Shown here piece after piece: positions 4,679 to 5,700 of a DNA stretch of 5,700 nt (position 1 is its first letter; each line of letters starts with the position of its first letter). A program made the position numbers and the translations under genes. The stretch is from an uncultured Carnobacterium sp. (GTDB lineage: Bacteria; Bacillota; Bacilli; Lactobacillales; Aerococcaceae). The DNA lies in assembly GCA_937923125.1 (NCBI GenBank), contig CALALK010000319.1, forward strand, positions 1 through 5,700, in the 5' to 3' direction. The notes under the pieces are model-generated. The model searched no databases. It had not been told where the DNA came from and saw only the letters and a program-made list of their open reading frames with translations.

Positions 4679-5700
4679 TTATTCAGTTACAATAACCGGA
4701 CGTTTTAAGCGTTCAACCGTTTCAGAAATATTTCTGAAGTGGTCGCTGACACGTTCTAAGTTACTTAATAAGTCCATTACGAAGATACCTGATTCAGCAG
4801 AAGCAATCCCTTTGTTCATACGTTTCATGTATTTATCGCGAACTTCAATCTTGAGTTTATCAATATCACGTTCGATTTGGATCGCTTGTTGAACTTTATC
4901 TTGATCACCAGTTGATAAGGCGTCAATTGATAATGCGAATCCTTTTTGAACAAGGGCGTACAAGCCATCTAATTCGTGAGCTGTATCTTCGTCTAGGAAG
5001 ATTTCGCGTTCGATAATTGATTTTGCGAAGTCTGCAATGTTTTCTGCGTGATCCCCGATACGCTCAATATCGTTTGCTGTACTAAACAACTCATCGATTG
5101 TTTGTTGGTCTTTCGCAGATACACTTTGTTGAGAAATTTCAACTAAATACTTCACAATTGCTTTTTCATACGCATTGATATTTTTCTCGTTTTCAAGAGC
5201 TTTCTTCACGAGTTTCTTATCACGTGTACGAGCAGCTCCAATCGCATTTTCTAAAGCACTACTTGTTTCTTGTGCCATCGCAGCAAATTCATACATTGTG
5301 TTTTCTAACGCGATTGATGGAGTTACCAAGATACGTTTATCAAGATAACGCGTAATGCTTTCTTCTTCGTCTTCTCCATCTGGAATAATCATTTGAATCA
5401 ACTTCACTAAAAGATTTGTGAATGGGAATAAGACAATTACGTTAACGATATTGAAAATCGTATGCGCATTAGCGATTTGACGAGCCACATTTCCTGGATC
5501 AATAGCTTCAACGACATTCACAAGAATACCGCGAAGGAAAAGCATAAAGTAAACTGTTCCGATGACATTAATCATTAAATGGAATAAAGCCACTTGTTTT
5601 CCACGACGAGAAGTCCCTAAACTACTAATTAACGCTGTTGTACATGTTCCGATGTTATCCCCGAAGATGATAAACACAGCAGTTGTAATTGGAAGTACCC
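4679..5700 (-). CDS. Na/Pi cotransporter family protein with C-terminal PhoU domain (5' end outside window)
   Basis: The frame stays open to the right edge, where it reads GVLPITTAVFIIFGDNIGTCTTA. The GDNIGT stretch is the QNIGT-type repeat of the PF02690 Na/Pi cotransporter fold, lying in its second half. A GTG at 5677 is internal and not a start. Two hydrophobic segments follow (about 5590-5510 and 5460-5380), then an acidic linker (GEDEEE). The rest is a helical PhoU-like region with two metal-binding type motifs, DIERIGDHAENIADF (about 5070-5028) and NLERVSDHFRNISET (about 4761-4717). Visible length is about 340 residues of a family usually near 540-560, so roughly 200 are missing. The protein is expected in the membrane, moving phosphate with sodium; the PhoU tail may gate it or sense phosphate status, and direction of transport cannot be read here. 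A terminator follows directly. No pst or phoR genes are seen beside it. Confidence 0.92.
   Translation of the reverse strand, partial: VLPITTAVFIIFGDNIGTCTTALISSLGTSRRGKQVALFHLMINVIGTVYFMLFLRGILVNVVEAIDPGNVARQIANAHTIFNIVNVIVLFPFTNLLVKLIQMIIPDGEDEEESITRYLDKRILVTPSIALENTMYEFAAMAQETSSALENAIGAARTRDKKLVKKALENEKNINAYEKAIVKYLVEISQQSVSAKDQQTIDELFSTANDIERIGDHAENIADFAKSIIEREIFLDEDTAHELDGLYALVQKGFALSIDALSTGDQDKVQQAIQIERDIDKLKIEVRDKYMKRMNKGIASAESGIFVMDLLSNLERVSDHFRNISETVERLKRPVIVTE

Overview
The window looks like chromosome of a low-GC Gram-positive bacterium. The DNA is AT-rich, ribosome binding sites are strong AGGAGG types, and the proteins resemble those of Firmicutes: a CwlO/PcsB-like secreted coiled-coil protein, a WalR-type operator, a YkpA-type ABC-F protein and a Na/Pi cotransporter with a PhoU tail. 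Protein flavour suggests Lactobacillales, perhaps near Carnobacteriaceae or Enterococcaceae. That placement is an impression from protein sequence and was not tested.

Layout. On the plus strand, bases 1-215 hold the end of a ribose-phosphate pyrophosphokinase gene (prs), followed by a terminator. Bases 216-566 contain no protein gene. This stretch is very AT-rich and carries a palindrome, a degenerate direct repeat, a consensus promoter on the plus strand (430-457) with a 7-1-7 palindrome just downstream of it, and a strong hairpin at 515-561. Every other gene is on the minus strand. In transcription order, right to left, they are: a Na/Pi cotransporter-PhoU protein whose 5' end lies outside the window (4679-5700); a two-gene toxin-antitoxin-like cassette, made of an unrecognised 86-residue protein (4310-4570) and an XRE/HigA-like regulator (4081-4362); an ABC-F ATPase (2327-3952); a nucleoside 2-deoxyribosyltransferase (1758-2243); and a secreted coiled-coil/3D-domain cell-wall protein (567-1652).

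Transcription units. Intrinsic terminators follow the cotransporter, the cassette, the ABC-F gene and the cell-wall gene, so most genes look like single units. The cassette is the clearest operon: its coding regions overlap by 53 bases, and its promoter is overlaid by palindromic operators. No terminator was seen between the deoxyribosyltransferase and the cell-wall gene. That 105-base gap holds a perfect match to the WalR (VicR/YycF) box, which suggests control of the cell-wall gene by the essential WalRK system.

Most of the window is ordinary housekeeping DNA. The points worth a second look are the WalR box in front of a PcsB-like coiled coil joined to a 3D domain, the one-sided loss of ATPase motifs in the ABC-F protein, the unrecognised partner in the TA-like pair with its operators, and the orphan promoter-palindrome-terminator unit at 430-561. 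No clear new multi-gene system is visible.
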